From NCBI GenBank assembly GCA_021234535.1, contig CM037843.1, forward strand, positions 16,213,911 to 16,277,910: a DNA stretch of 64,000 nt, read 5' to 3'. The DNA is from Stichopus chloronotus. Taxonomy: Eukaryota > Echinodermata > Holothuroidea > Aspidochirotida > Stichopodidae. A model generated the notes under the pieces. It saw only the letters and a program-made list of their open reading frames with translations. It made no database searches and was not told the DNA's origin. The translations under genes were made by a program, and so were the position numbers. Shown piece after piece: positions 1 through 13,000 of the stretch. Positions within the stretch are counted from its first letter, which is position 1; each line of letters begins with the position of its first letter.

Positions 1-1446
1 TAGGGACTCCAACAGATTGGACCAGAAGAATTATATCTCAAGCTAAGTTATCATATGGTCTTGTCCATGCATTGGATGGAATGTACTGTTACTGCACATC
101 TGCAGGTGTACTTACATTAATTTACATTACAGTAAATCACAACAATGCCTGCCTAACTTTAGGGCATACATATAAAACTAGTATAGTTTACACTTTGAGG
201 ATCAGCACGTATGAACACTCATTGAGGGTTCCTTTACCCCTTGATATTACGCACCTAAGGATTTAATCGATGAAACTAAGTTGGTTAAAATTCAACACTC
301 TCATTTAGATGGGGTTTTAGTACAAGAAGTGCCTCTCAAATGTAATGATATGAAAAGATTTTCTGTGCTGTCATTTTTCATTTAAAAATCAAACACAAAC
401 TGAACCCAAGTTTTCTGCTGTTAGAAGTATTTTTACGCACTTAAATCGACATATTGCAACTTTTGTGGAGTCCTACTGTCTGTAAGCAAAGTCAAATGGC
501 AGAGTAGCATAGACCATGACGTATATGTATCATGTAAACTTATATATAGTGGGTGGATCATCATTTTAGAGACATGGTGGTATTTTGAGGTGTATTCTGG
601 GTTGTTTCGTTGAAGTTACACTTCAAGTTAGGACACAAAGCCTAGCTTATAGGCAAGGGTAGAAAAACCTTTTCAAAGGACCAGAAGTCTGACAGGCTTC
701 ATCAGCAACACACTATGTATTAAGGAATTATGTCATTCTGCTTTCTTTCAATAAAATAGGTTAGGTTGACTGAAGAAAGTTTCAGCAATAGCAAGGGGTG
801 CATCTTTCTGGGGATGTGTCATTCTAGGTGTATGCTTAGTAGTAGTACTATACTTGTCAAAGTTATTGGTACAGCCTGGGTAATTCTTCACAAGATAAAG
901 AAAGCAACAACATATTGTTGGATTTTTTTAATCATTTGAATAACTTAAGAAACAACTTAAAAGTTCATAACAACAGTACTACCTGTACACTTCTGTGTGA
1001 TTAACAGTAAATAAGACAACACTAATTACTGATGTCGCAATACGTACGTAATAGAGTATTTCGCAAAACTAGTCCCAACGATTACAGGATACAGTCGATG
1101 GACGGTGCAATTGGCAAATGATACTCACACTAACTGCCTGACTTGAAACTATGACCAAAACATTTTCTGTCCGATGTATATGTACAATTCGACACAGGTT
1201 CTAAAATTGGGTTCTAAAGATTCTGTTCAGCAATCATAAGTCCAAATGAGCAAAAGCGGGCCAGCTTCAGCGTCACAGTGCTGCCCCAGTACTACTAATA
1301 ACGCTACTACTAGGGTAACGTATACATATATACGGAAATACATCCGATGAATCAAGTCCGAATTCCTTTCCACAGTACAAAGTCCGATTTCCTTTCACAG
1401 TACAATGTTACACTGAAGCCTTTTGTACAGTAAGAGGGGCGTGTGT
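1..1446. other. left flank, no recognisable gene
   Basis: AT-rich sequence left of the large transposon. Open frames are short (64 codons at most) and resemble nothing I know. I saw no terminal repeats, tandem array or RNA gene. It should be continuous with the sequence from 38884 onward in a chromosome that lacks the insertion. Confidence 0.5.
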
Positions 1447-1454
1447 ACTTATCC
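1447..1454. repeat. left 8-bp target-site duplication ACTTATCC
   Basis: Identical to 38876-38883 and directly abuts the left terminal inverted repeat. The match stops exactly at the element ends on both sides, as expected for a target-site duplication made on integration. Confidence 0.85.
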
Positions 1455-1518
1455 CAGTAGAGGCTACAGCGCTTACACACGTTAATCCCAGACTTGTGAC
1501 AGTCAATTCTGTTGAAAA
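1455..1518 (+). repeat. left terminal inverted repeat of the giant element
   Basis: Begins CAGTAGAGGCTACAGCGCTT and runs through GTTAATCCC and TTGTGACA into the first 234-bp unit. It pairs with the reverse complement of 38821-38875. The first 31 aligned positions show about 24 identities; further in, small indels are needed. Confidence 0.8.
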
Positions 1519-4500
1519 ATTTCGAAAAAAATTCTAAGTCCCAGCTCCGTGAGGGGTGCCCGCTTTCCCATCAAATATCACAAAATGTAACCAGGGAATA
1601 GCCCCTTCTCTTAATTAAGTCTTAAAGAGGGTGTATACGAGAATGTCCGCACAAAATTTCGGGGGTCAAATCCATCAGTAAGAGGGGTCCACGGGCCCGA
1701 GAGACATACTAACTTTGCTAATTTTACCCCCATTGACTTTGCACGTAAAAGATTTTCGAAAAAAATTCTAAGTCCCAGCTCCGTGAGGGGTGCCCGCTTT
1801 CCCATCAAATATCACAAAATGTAACCAGGGAATAGCCCCTTCTCTTAATTAAGTCTTAAAGAGGGTGTATACGAGAATGTCCGCACAAAATTTCGGGGGT
1901 CAAATCCATCAGTAAGAGGGGTCCACGGGCCCGAGAGACATACTAACTTTGCTAATTTTACCCCCATTGACTTTGCACGTAAAAGATTTTCGAAAAAAAT
2001 TCTAAGTCCCAGCTCCGTGAGGGGTGCCCGCTTTCCCATCAAATATCACAAAATGTAACCAGGGAATAGCCCCTTCTCTTAATTAAGTCTTAAAGAGGGT
2101 GTATACGAGAATGTCCGCACAAAATTTCGGGGGTCAAATCCATCAGTAAGAGGGGTCCACGGGCCCGAGAGACATACTAACTTTGCTAATTTTACCCCCA
2201 TTGACTTTGCACGTAAAAGATTTTCGAAAAAAATTCTAAGTCCCAGCTCCGTGAGGGGTGCCCGCTTTCCCATCAAATATCACAAAATGTAACCAGGGAA
2301 TAGCCCCTTCTCTTAATTAAGTCTTAAAGAGGGTGTATACGAGAATGTCCGCACAAAATTTCGGGGGTCAAATCCATCAGTAAGAGGGGTCCACGGGCCC
2401 GAGAGACATACTAACTTTGCTAATTTTACCCCCATTGACTTTGCACGTAAAAGATTTTCGAAAAAAATTCTAAGTCCCAGCTCCGTGAGGGGTGCCCGCT
2501 TTCCCATCAAATATCACAAAATGTAACCAGGGAATAGCCCCTTCTCTTAATTAAGTCTTAAAGAGGGTGTATACGAGAATGTCCGCACAAAATTTCGGGG
2601 GTCAAATCCATCAGTAAGAGGGGTCCACGGGCCCGAGAGACATACTAACTTTGCTAATTTTACCCCCATTGACTTTGCACGTAAAAGATTTTCGAAAAAA
2701 ATTCTAAGTCCCAGCTCCGTGAGGGGTGCCCGCTTTCCCATCAAATATCACAAAATGTAACCAGGGAATAGCCCCTTCTCTTAATTAAGTCTTAAAGAGG
2801 GTGTATACGAGAATGTCCGCACAAAATTTCGGGGGTCAAATCCATCAGTAAGAGGGGTCCACGGGCCCGAGAGACATACTAACTTTGCTAATTTTACCCC
2901 CATTGACTTTGCACGTAAAAGATTTTCGAAAAAAATTCTAAGTCCCAGCTCCGTGAGGGGTGCCCGCTTTCCCATCAAATATCACAAAATGTAACCAGGG
3001 AATAGCCCCTTCTCTTAATTAAGTCTTAAAGAGGGTGTATACGAGAATGTCCGCACAAAATTTCGGGGGTCAAATCCATCAGTAAGTGGGGTCCACGGGC
3101 CCGAGAGACATACTAACTTTGCTAATTTTACCCCCATTGACTTTGCACGTAAAAGATTTTCGAAAAAAATTCTAAGTCCCAGCTCCGTGAGGGGTGCCCG
3201 CTTTCCCATCAAATATCACAAAATGTAACCAGGGAATAGCCCCTTCTCTTAATTAAGTCTTAAAGAGGGTGTATACGAGAATGTCCGCACAAAATTTCGG
3301 GGGTCAAATCCATCAGTAAGAGGGGTCCACGGGCCCGAGAGACATACTAACTTTGCTAATTTTACCCCCATTGACTTTGCACGTAAAAGATTTTCGAAAA
3401 AAATTCTAAGTCCCAGCTCCGTGAGGGGTGCCCGCTTTCCCATCAAATATCACAAAATGTAACCAGGGAATAGCCCCTTCTCTTAATTAAGTCTTAAAGA
3501 GGGTGTATACGAGAATGTCCGCACAAAATTTCGGGGGTCAAATCCATCAGTAAGAGGGGTCCACGGGCCCGAGAGACATACTAACTTTGCTAATTTTACC
3601 CCCATTGACTTTGCACGTAAAAGATTTTCGAAAAAAATTCTAAGTCCCAGCTCCGTGAGGGGTGCCCGCTTTCCCATCAAATATCACAAAATGTAACCAG
3701 GGAATAGCCCCTTCTCTTAATTAAGTCTTAAAGAGGGTGTATACGAGAATGTCCGCACAAAATTTCGGGGGTCAAATCCATCAGTAAGAGGGGTCCACGG
3801 GCCCGAGAGACATACTAACTTTGCTAATTTTACCCCCATTGACTTTGCACGTAAAAGATTTTCGAAAAAAATTCTAAGTCCCAGCTCCGTGAGGGGTGCC
3901 CGCTTTCCCATCAAATATCACAAAATGTAACCAGGGAATAGCCCCTTCTCTTAATTAAGTCTTAAAGAGGGTGTATACGAGAATGTCCGCACAAAATTTC
4001 GGGGGTCATATCCATCAGTAAGTGGGGTCCACGGGCCCCAGAGACATACTAACTTTGCTAATTTTACCCCCATTGACTTTGCACGTGAAAGATTTTTGAA
4101 AAAAAATTCTAAGTCCCAGCTCCGTGAGGGGTGCCCGCTTTCCCATCAAATATCACAAAATGTAACCAGGGAATAGCCCCTTCTCTTAATTAAGTCTTAA
4201 AGAGGGTGTATACGAGAATGTCCGCACAAAATTTCGGGGGTCAAATCCATCAGTAAGAGGGGTCCACGGGCCCGAGAGACATACTAACTTTGCTAATTTT
4301 ACCCCCATTGACTTTGCACGTAAAAGATTTTCGAAAAAAATTCTAAGTCCCAGCTCCGTGAGGGGTGCCCGCTTTCCCATCAAATATCACAAAATGTAAC
4401 CAGGGAATAGCCCCTTCTCTTAATTAAGTCTTAAAGAGGGTGTATACGAGAATGTCCGCACAAAATTTCGGGGGTCAAATCCATCAGTAAGAGGGGTCCA

Positions 4501-7500
4501 CGGGGGCCCGAGAGACATACTAACTTTGCTAATTTTACCCCCATTGACTTTGCACGTAAAAGATTTTCGAAAAAAATTCTAAGTCCCAGCTCCGTGAGGG
4601 GTGCCCGCTTTCCCATCAAATATCACAAAATGTAACCAGGGAATAGCCCCTTCTCTTAATTAAGTCTTAAAGAGGGTGTATACGAGAATGTCCGCACAAA
4701 ATTTCGGGGGTCAAATCCATCAGTAAGTGGGGTCCACGGGCCCGAGAGACATACTAACTTTGCTAATTTTACCCCCATTGACTTTGCACGTAAAAGATTT
4801 TCGAAAAAAATTCTAAGTCCCAGCTCCGTGAGGGGTGCCCGCTTTCCCATCAAATATCACAAAATGTAACCAGGGAATAGCCCCTTCTCTTAATTAAGTC
4901 TTAAAGAGGGTGTATACGAGAATGTCCGCACAAAATTTCGGGGGTCAAATCCATCAGTAAGAGGGGTCCACGGGCCCGAGAGACATACTAACTTTGCTAA
5001 TTTTACCCCCATTGACTTTGCACGTAAAAGATTTTCGAAAAAAATTCTAAGTCCCAGCTCCGTGAGGGGTGCCCGCTTTCCCATCAAATATCACAAAATG
5101 TAACCAGGGAATAGCCCCTTCTCTTAATTAAGTCTTAAAGAGGGTGTATACGAGAATGTCCGCACAAAATTTCGGGGGTCAAATCCATCAGTAAGAGGGG
5201 TCCACGGGCCCGAGAGACATACTAACTTTGCTAATTTTACCCCCATTGACTTTGCACGTAAAAGATTTTCGAAAAAAATTCTAAGTCCCAGCTCCGTGAG
5301 GGGTGCCCGCTTTCCCATCAAATATCACAAAATGTAACCAGGGAATAGCCCCTTCTCTTAATTAAGTCTTAAAGAGGGTGTATACGAGAATGTCCGCACA
5401 AAATTTCGGGGGTCAAATCCATCAGTAAGAGGGGTCCACGGGCCCGAGAGACATACTAACTTTGCTAATTTTACCCCCATTGACTTTGCACGTAAAAGAT
5501 TTTCGAAAAAAATTCTAAGTCCCAGCTCCGTGAGGGGTGCCCGCTTTCCCATCAAATATCACAAAATGTAACCAGGGAATAGCCCCTTCTCTTAATTAAG
5601 TCTTAAAGAGGGTGTATACGAGAATGTCCGCACAAAATTTCGGGGGTCAAATCCATCAGTAAGAGGGGTCCACGGGCCCGAGAGACATACTAACTTTGCT
5701 AATTTTACCCCCATTGACTTTGCACGTAAAAGATTTTCGAAAAAAATTCTAAGTCCCAGCTCCGTGAGGGGTGCCCGCTTTCCCATCAAATATCACAAAA
5801 TGTAACCAGGGAATAGCCCCTTCTCTTAATTAAGTCTTAAAGAGGGTGTATACGAGAATGTCCGCACAAAATTTCGGGGGTCAAATCCATCAGTAAGAGG
5901 GGTCCACGGGCCCGAGAGACATACTAACTTTGCTAATTTTACCCCCATTGACTTTGCACGTAAAAGATTTTCGAAAAAAATTCTAAGTCCCAGCTCCGTG
6001 AGGGGTGCCCGCTTTCCCATCAAATATCACAAAATGTAACCAGGGAATAGCCCCTTCTCTTAATTAAGTCTTAAAGAGGGTGTATACGAGAATGTCCGCA
6101 CAAAATTTCGGGGGTCAAATCCATCAGTAAGAGGGGTCCACGGGCCCGAGAGACATACTAACTTTGCTAATTTTACCCCCATTGACTTTGCACGTAAAAG
6201 ATTTTCGAACAAAATTCTAAGTCCCAGCTCCGTGAGGGGTGCCCGCTTTCCCATCAAATATCACAAAATGTAACCAGGGAATAGCCCCTTCTCTTAATTA
6301 AGTCTTAAAGAGGGTGTATACGAGAATGTCCACACAAAATTTCGGGGGTCAAATCCATCAGTAAGTGGGGTCCACGGGCCCGAGAGACATACTAACTTTG
6401 CTAATTTTACCCCCATTGACTTTGCACGTAAAAGATTTTCGAAAAAAATTCTAAGTCCCAGCTCCGTGAGGGGTGCCCGCTTTCCCATCAAATATCACAA
6501 AATGTAACCAGGGAATAGCCCCTTCTCTTAATTAAGTCTTAAAGAGGGTGTATACGAGAATGTCCGCACAAAATTTCGGGGGTCAAATCCATCAGTAAGA
6601 GGGGTCCACGGGCCCGAGAGACATACTAACTTTGCTAATTTTACCCCCATTGACTTTGCACGTAAACGATTTTCGAAAAAAATTCTAAGTCCCAGCTCCG
6701 TGAGGGGTGCCCGCTTTCCCATCAAATATCACAAAATGTAACCAGGGAATAGCCCCTTCTCTTAATTAAGTCTTAAAGAGGGTGTATACGAGAATGTCCG
6801 CACAAAATTTCGGGGGTCAAATCCATCAGTAAGAGGGGTCCACGGGCCCGAGAGACATACTAACTTTGCTAATTTTACCCCCATTGACTTTGCACGTAAA
6901 AGATTTTCGAAAAAAATTCTAAGTCCCAGCTCCGTGAGGGGTGCCCGCTTTCCCATCAAATATCACAAAATGTAACCAGGGAATAGCCCCTTCTCTTAAT
7001 TAAGTCTTAAAGAGGGTGTATACGAGAATGTCCGCACAAAATTTCGGGGGTCAAATCCATCAGTAAGAGGGGTCCACGGGCCCGAGAGACATACTAACTT
7101 TGCTAATTTTACCCCCATTGACTTTGCACGTAAAAGATTTTCGAAAAAAATTCTAAGTCCCAGCTCCGTGAGGGGTGCCCGCTTTCCCATCAAATATCAC
7201 AAAATGTAACCAGGGAATAGCCCCTTCTCTTAATTAAGTCTTAAAGAGGGTGTATACGAGAATGTCCGCACAAAATTTCGGGGGTCAAATCCATCAGTAA
7301 GAGGGGTCCACGGGCCCGAGAGACATACTAACTTTGCTAATTTTACCCCCATTGACTTTGCACGTAAAAGATTTTCGAAAAAAATTCTAAGTCCCAGCTC
7401 CGTGAGGGGTGCCCGCTTTCCCATCAAATATCACAAAATGTAACCAGGGAATAGCCCCTTCTCTTAATTAAGTCTTAAAGAGGGTGTATACGAGAATGTC

Positions 7501-8307
7501 CACACAAAATTTCGGGGGTCAAATCCATCAGTAAGAGGGGTCCACGGGCCCGAGAGACATACTAACTTTGCTAATTTTACCCCCATTGACTTTGCACGTA
7601 AAAGATTTTCGAAAAAAATTCTAAGTCCCAGCTCCGTGAGGGGTGCCCGCTTTCCCATCAAATATCACAAAATGTAACCAGGGAATAGCCCCTTCTCTTA
7701 ATTAAGTCTTAAAGAGGGTGTATACGAGAATGTCCACACAAAATTTCGGGGGTCAAATCCATCAGTAAGTGGGGTCCACGGGCCCGAGAGACATTACTAA
7801 CTTTGCTAATTTTACCCCCATTGACTTTGCACGTAAAAGATTTTCGAAAAAAATTCTAAGTCCCAGCTCCGTGAGGGGTGCCCGCTTTCCCATCAAATAT
7901 CACAAAATGTAACCAGGGAATAGCCCCTTCTCTTAATTAAGTCTTAAAGAGGGTGTATACGAGAATGTCCACACAAAATTTCGGGGGTCAAATCCATCAG
8001 TACGTGGGGTCCACGGGCCCGAGAGACATTACTAACTTTGCTAATTTTACCCCCATTGACTTTGCACGTAAAAGATTTTCGAAAAAAATTCTAAGTCCCA
8101 GCTCCGTGAGGGGTGCCCGCTTTCCCATCAAATATCACAAAATGTAACCAGGGAATAGCCCCTTCTCTTAATTAAGTCTTAAAGAGGGTGTATACGAGAA
8201 TGTCCACACAAAATTTCGGGGGTCAAATCCATCAGTAAGTGGGGTCCACGGGCCCGAGAGACATACTAACTTTGCTAATTTTACCCCCATTGACTTTGCA
8301 CGTGAAA
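1519..8307 (-). repeat. left subterminal array, about 29 copies of a 234-bp unit
   Basis: The landmark TTCGAAAAAAATTCTAAG recurs every 234 bp from 1521 to 8078; 28 periods account for 6552 bp and single-base indels for 5 more. Copies are almost identical. Variants include a diverged unit near 3951-4184, a 2-bp insertion near 4505, and 1-bp insertions near 7796 and 8030. A G-to-A change (gtccgcac to gtccacac) clusters in units near 7500-8206, with one more near 6330. The unit contains the palindromes CTTAATTAAG, TTTTCGAAAA and CGGGCCCG. It is reversed relative to the array at 35205-38820. A 65-codon frame in each unit is judged non-coding. A likely role is transposase binding at the element ends. 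Confidence 0.95.
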
Positions 8308-9790
8308 CTTTTCGTTGTCAAATCCATGGATAAGTGTCTCCTTTAAGATTAATCTTTACCGTTTAAACGTAAAGATATTTTATCCTATTGTACATAAAAA
8401 ATATATAAATTTAAAAGACACTTTGGACATACCTGTCCTTTTTCAACGCTTTACGGGAAGTGACAGGTCACGCAATGTATGAAGTAGTCGTGTGGTTTCA
8501 AACCCTTGGGAGGACGCTCAAAGGAAAACCAAAGTTATTACAGATGAGTCACTTTTTTAGTCTTGTATTGGTACATGGGTAGATTATAGAATGATGGTTT
8601 TGGTCCTGGGAATTGCTTGGTTACGGAAATTTGTTGATTTTGAAAAATGTGTTTTCTTTTTTTTAGGCCTGCATTGTGAACTTAAACTTTCGACCTACAT
8701 AGTAGTCTTTCTGGCTTGGGTAAAATCTTCGGTAACAGGAGCCAATGTGGTTAAAAGAAATGTTAACATCCCTTTTGCACTGTCGTGGTCTTAACAAGTA
8801 CATACAACGTTGGAGCAGTTTCTAACAAGTCTCGGTGCCGTAGAGAGGTGCATTTACACGGTGCCTATTCTGAAACAATAAGAAAATATACAGAAACGCA
8901 ATAAAAGAAAGTCAAACTGGGAGGTTTGTTACTTCATTCAATTTTCATGTAAAACAAATGATATCAAAACCAGTTTGTAGTTTAAACACCTTAACTTGAA
9001 TATATCTAAAAGGCTTCAAACTATGACCTCGTGTGATCTTTAGCCATCATGAGAAAAAAAAAAGATACCAGGTAGCACCGTACATCATCAAGAGGTATGG
9101 TGCTTATACATGCCTACAGTTTGTAATAGAGCCATATGACATAAAAGGAATACATTAGCATTAAATGACATGTAAGTGTTTTATATTCGCAATCTTATTT
9201 GTATAGTCTTTATTCAATGGATGATAAGGTCACTTTCATTTGTGTCAAATCGCCACAATCTTGGTAATGCGATTTTCAATACAAAGGTCCACTTCCTATG
9301 CAACTAGGGCCTTTGTATATACATATATCTCTATGGTTGTGTTCCAACCATCAGCAATTGTGAATGTACAGCAGACTGAGATAGTCCAATTCTGCAAGTT
9401 TGGTGCATATCGGTATAATGTACTAATGATTTGCATGTATTGTACGGAAACAGGGGGGAACATCTGACTTGGAGCGTGTGATTTCTTGCTTCAGTTCCTT
9501 GGGGTTTGATCAAACTTTATGGTTAAATAAAACAACTTTACAATTTTTTTTTTGTTCCATATTCAAACCCAATATTTGGTCTCAGTATGATGTGATTTAA
9601 TGTGATAGAACTCTGAAAATCACACATGCTTAAACTTGCATGGACGAAGAAGATGGACATTGAAGAAATCCTCCTCAGTGATGTATCTATTTTCTTTTAA
9701 ATGTAACCAATCACAGGTTTGGGATGATTCGGTTGTATTACCTGTGATTTCCATTGCGGTGATTGGTCAGTTGTTTGACTTGAACCCGTC
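8308..9790. other. spacer between left array and gene promoter
   Basis: The first bases look like a decayed fragment of the 234-bp unit ('tcaaatccatggataagtg' near 8319-8337). Beyond that I see only short open frames and no further repeats. It presumably holds upstream regulatory sequence for the gene starting at 9918. Confidence 0.4.
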
Positions 9791-9793
9791 ATG

Positions 9794-9800
9794 TATAAAG
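9794..9800 (+). promoter_or_regulatory. putative TATA box (TATAAAG)
   Basis: TATAAAG lies about 120 bp upstream of the proposed start codon at 9918. That would place transcription initiation near 9825 with a 5' leader of roughly 90 bases. It is a single motif, so it is suggestive only. Confidence 0.4.
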
Positions 9801-9917
9801 AAGGTACTATACGGCATTGCCAACAGTTCTCTTTTGAACTTGAATCTTAACTCAATAAAGCACGATTTAGTTGCACATTTTTGCATCATTTAATTGATAA
9901 AATCCATTTCGCGTAAC

Positions 9918-10088
9918 ATGTCACGTCGTGTTGAAAACATCGGATCATCGACAGGGAGGTGTCGAAAAAGGATTGTTCCTGATTTCAATCGGCGTGGAAC
10001 CGGGAAAAGAGGAAAAGTCCGAAGTTATCCGTTTGGTATCAACGGGAAGCAGAATCTCTCTCGAATGATCCAGGAGAAAGGTGACAGA
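9918..10088 (+). CDS. exon 1: basic N-terminal segment
   Basis: ATG at 9918 opens 57 codons rich in Arg and Lys (MSRRVENIGSS..., RRGTGKRGKVR), resembling a nuclear localisation signal. It ends AGA before the donor GTGAGT in phase 0, matching exon 2. The ATG is preceded by a TATA-like box. No domain is recognised. Part of the 9918-32284 gene. Confidence 0.6.
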
Positions 10089-13000
10089 GTGAGTAACGCA
10101 CTGTTATATTTAGTTATTTTCATATCAGCAAGGGTACATCAGAATTAATGAACATTTTCATTTTGGATAAAGAAGGGGAGAGGCATAGCACTAAATGTTT
10201 GTCGTAATGGCAGATGCCCCTTCCCCACAGGTAGACCTATATAAGATAAACGTGGTTGGGAACTAGTTTCATTATAATCCAGACTACTGTTTTTACGATT
10301 CTTATGTTTGGGGATTTATAGTTGATCTATTTAATGAGTTATGTTCCAGTGGTACGTAGGCTACATGCCCCGTTTCTGGTAGTCCCGTCCCTCACTCACT
10401 TTTTTATGTAATGCACTGCAAGAATAGGGCTAACTAATCTACCCTTGTTTCTATTTCTTCGTTTTAGTGGGCTCTCAGTGACCTATCGGAGATGTGTGTT
10501 TTTATTCAAATATGATACGATTGGTAGCTTAAGAGATTAGCTTAGGCCTTTATGTGGGGGGGGGGGGGGGTAGGGCAAAAAGAGTTTAAAAATCGTTTGT
10601 CCACCCCTCACCACCTCAACCACCTTAACCACAGAGTGTAACTGTACCCTCCTTGTAGGCACCAACTTAGAGATCTAACTTAGACCTATTTTAACTTTAG
10701 TGCTCACCAGCTCACTACATTCGAACCATTTGTAAAGAATAATTCATAATTCAGGCAATTGTAAAAATATTCTAAAAAAATGCCAGAATAATACGACACT
10801 AAACGTCTGTTCTGAGTCTTCGTGTATATATACGGATCATTTGAAACCACCAAATGATTTAATAGGGGATCCAGCATATAATCTTTTATTCACACACGGA
10901 CGAGGGCTTCTAACATTTACTATTGTAGTATTCAATTTGAGTGAATTGCAATAATGATTCTTTCCAATAATTCTTAGCATAGTCCATGAAGTCACTATAC
11001 AATCAACCAACCATCCACTCGAGGTAGAGATGTCATATTAAGACCCCATATTTGATGTATTAATAAACAGTGACTTTGACATTCCTATTTGAAAGTTGCA
11101 ATATTATCTCTCGGAAAAGTTGCAAGCCGGCAAACTAGCGGACGGCGACGATTTTTTCTTATATCGAGGTTGATAAGATTGGTAATAAACACACTCTGTA
11201 CGTACAGCGGGACGGCCACAGTTTCTTTGGTCGCGAGAGTGGCCATATCCCCTATTTTCAATAGGCTCAAGCAAATCTCCTATAATTGTATTGGGCTAGT
11301 GGGAAATTGGGCTTGCTTTTTTTTTTTTTACTACAAAAAAAAAAAGCAGCGGCAGTATTCAGTCGACCAGTCTATCACTCCAACAAAAAAAAAAAAGCTT
11401 CCTTCTCTTGAAGTCTTACATTTTATGCATGACGTTATGTGACGTGACAGGGTTTTGTAAAAGATGTCATTTTTCAAGCGTGACATCTCAACATTTACAC
11501 GCTATCAAAAGATTCCAATTATGGAAACATTTGGCCAAAACATAAGCAATAACACTGTTGTTGACCACTTCTTCGGGCAGGCATGTGTACAAGTAGGACC
11601 CATCTTATGAAAGGTCTATAAATGTGTTTCCAACACCTCGTGAAATTATCTATTGTTACATGGAAACGTTGTAAAACCACTCAGTTATTATCAAAATAGA
11701 AGGAAAATCTCCTATTCACTAATATCAGACAGTTTTGTACCATTAGACTTCGTAAATGAGTCAGGTACTCAGCAAATATAAGACGAAGCAGTTCCGTCCG
11801 CAAATACACATGCATGTCAGGACTATTAACACGAAAGTTGGCAAGTTGGCGACCATTGGCTACTACTCGTATGTGTATAGGCTAGATGCAAGACATTTGT
11901 ACAGTAAAATCGCTGTATCTTACATTGTTGATTATAGGCGATTGTGTCAATGAAACTTTGTAATTTTGGTGTTACGGAAAGCTTATGTTGTCATTTGCAA
12001 ATATCGTCTGTAAAATATCTAATTGAATCATGAAATGAGTCATGTACAAAGTTTGAAGAAGTGTTGGAGACGTGGGAAATAACAGTCTCTCTTCGATTGG
12101 TATTTGTCTTTAAATGTCGTACAAAATACCTAAAACCCCTTTCATTTTCAAAGAAACATGAGATCAACGTGTCCATCTTCCTTGCTATATTGGAAAATAG
12201 AAAGCCTCATTTTGCATAATTCAAAAACAGTTGGCCATCACATGCCAGTCTAGTTCCGCGACATGCCTTCGTTGGGACTTTCGAAATTAGACGACAATGT
12301 AAGAGAATGGGTCACGTGAGCTAATTAACGCGGCTGTTGCGGATAGATTGTTCCCCCAGGACGAAGAGACAATGAAGAAACATGTTTTTAGTCTTCGGAA
12401 AAATGTACTGATAAGACGTTTAATTCGTCTTGTGATTTTATTATCTCAATGTCGCTATGAACATACACCGATAGCTTACCAAAAAAAAAAAAAAAAAATG
12501 ATCATAAAAATTGTCAGTAATGTACTTTCTTTAGGACGATAGAATATGAAAGAGAGATTTGTCTCTTTCGAACGTCATGGACAGTTTCATTGATGCATAA
12601 TAGGGAATAGACAGGTTTACATTACAAATGACGCTAGTCACAAGGACGTAATGTGTGCCGACTTGATCAGTACGGTGATATTAACGTTCCTCTAGTCATG
12701 TCATTTCCTTCCATATACAAGTTGATCGGTGATCTAGCAATCTATACCTAACCAGACTACTAACGTAATTTATTTGTAATCTTTGTATAACATTCATAAA
12801 CAATTGTTGATACCTAATACTTGTCTTGGTGCTTTAATCAATTTGCTCACGAACATTACGGTGATTAGGATCAATTGTGAGAAGATCGGGCAGATCGGAC
12901 AAAACCCGACGGACGGTGCCAGAGACGTAGCCTCACAGGCTATTGTAAAAACTGTAAGGGGAAATAGTTCCTACTGTAGTGCAAAATTGACGGCGAGGAG

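Noticed and set aside
1611..7661. Array of identical 65-codon frames (MMGKRAPLTELGLR...) as a repeated gene family
   Set aside because: They exist because each 234-bp repeat unit (a multiple of three) happens to have one open frame. There is no domain, promoter or codon-level conservation beyond DNA identity, and one-base indels break the frame without compensation.
1519..8307. CRISPR array or centromeric satellite
   Set aside because: There are no unique spacers between units, and the arrays are bounded by inverted ends of a transposon in a eukaryotic context.
11089..11442. 117-codon open frame in intron 1 as an extra exon
   Set aside because: Spans T and A homopolymers, has no domain similarity, and is not needed because exon 1 and exon 2 already join in phase 0.
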